64,000 nucleotides of DNA from Chromatiaceae bacterium (lineage in GTDB: Bacteria; Pseudomonadota; Gammaproteobacteria; Chromatiales; Chromatiaceae), in the NCBI GenBank assembly GCA_025458165.1, contig JALOTB010000009.1, positions 1 to 64,000 on the forward strand. Reading direction: 5' to 3'. The position numbers and the translations under genes were made by a program. This document shows positions 61,607 to 64,000 of this stretch, piece by piece. The notes under the pieces are model-generated. The model ran no database searches. It worked only from the letters and a program-made list of their open reading frames with translations, and was not told the origin of the DNA. Every line of letters starts with the position of its first letter. The stretch's first letter is position 1.

Positions 61607-61763
61607 CCATGCCAGCCCCCGAAGACCGCGTGCGATCAGCTCCGATCGGGCACGGCGGACACGCGCCGGCGCCAGGGTCTATTTCGCACCCGAATGGGCC
61701 GTCCGGCGGCCCTCAGGTCGGCTTTCGGTGCGAGGGCGGACCGTGCATCGTCGCGATCCGACC

Positions 61764-62666
61764 ATGAGCCACGACCAGAACTTCAAGAACCTCATCCTCG
61801 ACTACCCGCAGGATGCCGTGCGCTTCTTCGCCGCCGCCGAGGCCCAGGCCATCGACGCCGGCGTCCGCATCCTGCCCATCCGCGAGGAGCAGCTCCAAGG
61901 GCGCCTGGGGGAGCGCTTCCGGGAGCTCGACGTCCCGTTGCTGATCGAGTGGCCCGACGGGCGGCGCGCCGCGCTGCTGTTCGTCCTTGAAGAGCAGACT
62001 GACCCGAGGCGTTTCTCCATCCACCGCCTCGCCCATTACTGCCTCGACCTCGCCGAGCTCTTCGCCACCGAGCGCGTGGTGCCTGTCGTCATCTTCCTGC
62101 ACCCGGGGCGCTTCGCCGAACGGCTTGCCCTCGGCGGTGACCGTCACACCTACCTGCACTTTCACTACCTCGTCTGCGCACTGCCGCAGACCCCCGCGCG
62201 GTCCTACTTCGACAGCCCCAACCTGGTCGCCCGGCTCAACCTGCCCAACATGGCCTACGACCCGAGCGACAAAGTCGAGGTCTACGCTCAGGCCGTGCGT
62301 GGCCTTCTGGAGCTGGAGCCCGACCCCGAGCGTCGCCTCAAGTACCTCGACTTCATCGACATCTACGCTGCCCTTGACGAGAATGACCGCATCATCTACC
62401 GCCAGCGCTACCCGCAGGAGGACAGTGCCGTGACCCGATTCGCCGAACGTTTCGTGGAGCAAGGCATCCAGCAAGGCATCCAGCAAGGCATTCGCCAAGG
62501 AGTGAAGAAAGGCGAGGCCGAGATGCTCATGCGCCTGCTGGTGCGTCGTTTCGGCGATCTGCCCGACGGGGCGCGACGAGCGATCGAAGCGGCCGACGCC
62601 CAGACCCTCCTGCAGTGGTCCGATCGCGTCCTCACGGCGCAAACCCTCGAGGAGGTCCTGCACTGA
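61764..62666 (+). CDS. Rpn/DUF4351-type protein with QGIQ repeats
   Basis: A 300-residue protein: [36 protein letters not shown], then a nuclease-like core [56 protein letters not shown], a short [17 protein letters not shown] array and a DUF4351-like end. Only distantly related to the 57653 protein. ATG 61764 is the natural start, although the frame is open back through uxs to 60654 because of the uxs frameshift. Confidence 0.85.
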   Translation: MSHDQNFKNLILDYPQDAVRFFAAAEAQAIDAGVRILPIREEQLQGRLGERFRELDVPLLIEWPDGRRAALLFVLEEQTDPRRFSIHRLAHYCLDLAELFATERVVPVVIFLHPGRFAERLALGGDRHTYLHFHYLVCALPQTPARSYFDSPNLVARLNLPNMAYDPSDKVEVYAQAVRGLLELEPDPERRLKYLDFIDIYAALDENDRIIYRQRYPQEDSAVTRFAERFVEQGIQQGIQQGIRQGVKKGEAEMLMRLLVRRFGDLPDGARRAIEAADAQTLLQWSDRVLTAQTLEEVLH

Positions 62667-62867
62667 CCCATGCGCGCTGGCCGCGGGCTCGCAGTACACC
62701 TTCGGAGAGATGGCGCGCTAGTGCTCGGTCTGCCTCCAACTGCCGGCGGACCGCAGCAGCGCACCTCAGCCGACGCTGCCCAAGGCCTGTCCGGCCCGGG
62801 ACCCCGTAAGCCGGACTTCAGTCCGAACGCCCCCGCGCGGTTCGCGTTCTGAGCGACACCCCCAGCC

Positions 62868-64000
62868 ATGTGCGGCATCGCCGGCATCTACGCCTACCAC
62901 TACGCGGCCCTGCCCGTGGACCGTGACGAGCTGCGCGCCATCCGCGACCACATGTTGGCGCGGGGCCCTGACGGCCATGGCGAGTGGTTCGCTGACAACG
63001 GCCGCGTAGCCCTCGGCCACCGGCGGCTGGCGATCATCGACCTCTCCGACCGCGCCGCCCAGCCCATGGCCGCCGCCGACGGCCAGCTCGTCATCAGCTT
63101 CAACGGCGAGATCTACAACTACCGCCAGCTCAAGAAGGACCTCGAATCCCGCGGCCGCGTCTTCCGCACCGAATCCGACACCGAAGTCCTGCTCCACCTC
63201 TACGCCGAGAAGGGCGAGGCCATGCTGAACGATCTGCGCGGCATGTTCGCCTTCGCGCTCTGGGATGCCCGCAAACAGGCCCTGCTGCTGGCGCGCGACC
63301 CCTACGGCATCAAACCGCTCTACTACGCCAACGACGGCTGGACCTGCCGCTTCGCTTCTCAGGTCAAGGAGTCCGCCGGGGTGGCCGGCTTCTACCTTTT
63401 CGGCAGCGTCCCTGAGCCCTTCACCCTGTACCAGGAGATCCGTTCCGTGCCCGCTGGCTGCTACCAGTGGGTGGATGCGACCGGCCCGAATGAGGCCGTC
63501 TCCTACTGCTCCCTCGCCAGGCTCTGGGCCGAGGGCGAGGAGACCGAGCCGCTCGCAGAATTTGAGCTGCAGGAGTGCGTTCGGGAGGCGGTTCGCGACT
63601 CCGTGCGCGCCCACCTCGTGGCCGACGTCCCGGTCGGCGCCTTCCTCTCCGCCGGGATCGACTCCGGCGCCCTGGTCGGCCTGATGTCGGAGATCCGACG
63701 GGACGGCACCTGTGGGAGCAGCGCCCTCGCCGCAATGGACCCCGCCATCCAAACCATCACCCTAGCCTTCAGCGAATTCCGCGGCACCCCAGCCGATGAG
63801 GCACCACTGGCCGAGCAGGTCGCCCGCCACTACGGCGTCGAGCACCGCGTGCGCCTCGTCGGCGAGCAGGAGTTCCGCGACGACCTGCCGAGAATCCTCG
63901 CCGCGATGGACCAGCCGAGCATCGACGGCATCAACACCTGGTTCGTCAGCAAGGCCGCCGCCGAGGCGGGCCTCAAGGTTGCGATCTCCGGCCTGGGCGG
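62868..64000 (+). CDS. asnB: Asparagine synthase (glutamine-hydrolysing), 3' end outside the window
   Basis: Class II glutamine amidotransferase start MCGIAGIYAYHY, with catalytic Cys2, RGPDGHGEW, HRRLAIIDLS and FNGEIYNYRQLK. The synthetase domain begins with DVPVGAFLSAGIDSGALVGL (PP-loop) and runs off the edge at VAISGLGG. It makes an amide using glutamine and ATP; in polysaccharide loci such genes often modify sugars. Near residue 168 the stretch FASQVKESAGVAGFYLFGS looks about a dozen residues shorter than usual. It is the last gene in the window. Confidence 0.93.
   Translation, partial: MCGIAGIYAYHYAALPVDRDELRAIRDHMLARGPDGHGEWFADNGRVALGHRRLAIIDLSDRAAQPMAAADGQLVISFNGEIYNYRQLKKDLESRGRVFRTESDTEVLLHLYAEKGEAMLNDLRGMFAFALWDARKQALLLARDPYGIKPLYYANDGWTCRFASQVKESAGVAGFYLFGSVPEPFTLYQEIRSVPAGCYQWVDATGPNEAVSYCSLARLWAEGEETEPLAEFELQECVREAVRDSVRAHLVADVPVGAFLSAGIDSGALVGLMSEIRRDGTCGSSALAAMDPAIQTITLAFSEFRGTPADEAPLAEQVARHYGVEHRVRLVGEQEFRDDLPRILAAMDQPSIDGINTWFVSKAAAEAGLKVAISGLG

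Overview
The window is GC-rich gammaproteobacterial DNA. The core order recA-recX-alaS-lysC-csrA-tRNA-Ser(GCU) is a gammaproteobacterial arrangement. A DsrC-family protein next to a CysB-like regulator, a flavoprotein/DUF1365/cyclopropane synthase operon of the kind linked to photo-oxidative stress in phototrophs, a glycogen cluster and QGIQ-repeat DUF4351 proteins together suggest a purple sulfur bacterium (Chromatiaceae). That placement is an inference, not something the sequence proves.

Layout. 0.4-7.4 kb: TSUP permease and an unknown protein; the minus-strand operon FAD oxidoreductase / DUF1365 / Cfa-like methyltransferase; then a membrane protein and a creatininase-family hydrolase. 7.5-16.4 kb: RibD-like reductase, a dead REP-associated transposase between mirror-image REP hairpins, dnaE, zapE, a secreted tandem-repeat protein, ubiG and a CIA30-like protein. 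16.7-20.4 kb: an HTH-ferredoxin-reductase fusion, an AarF/UbiB kinase and DUF1244. 20.6-24.4 kb: DUF302, the nickel-pincer cofactor operon larC-larE-larB, a cupin. 24.5-31.9 kb: pncC, thpR, recA, recX, alaS, lysC, csrA, tRNA-Ser with a terminator. 32-40.4 kb: HD-GYP protein, hemerythrin-like protein, an unknown protein, tmcA, a decaying iorAB pair and folE. 40.5-46.3 kb: GH13 enzyme, glgA and glgB. 46.5-48.7 kb: small proteins, a YbaK-like deacylase, and the divergent CysB-like regulator and DsrC-like protein. 48.8-54.1 kb: a Ca2+-ATPase-like pump with an HMA-like N-terminus, a divergent MetK, a free-standing HMA-like protein, a DUF5132 protein and a tiny membrane protein. 54.3-64 kb: a polysaccharide region (fcl, gmd, an EPS-type MarR regulator, uxs, asnB) heavily rearranged by DUF4351 genes, partial duplications and a HEPN/MNT toxin-antitoxin pair.

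The two most interesting areas are the ATPase-MetK-HMA-DUF5132 cluster (48.8-53.8 kb), a candidate little-described membrane/metal system, and the 56.6-62.7 kb mosaic. In the mosaic, three uxs-derived sequences and several DUF4351-derived pieces lie side by side, and the main uxs copy is frameshifted so that it reads into the next gene. A second theme is local decay: the transposase, the molybdenum hydroxylase iorAB and uxs all carry clear lesions.
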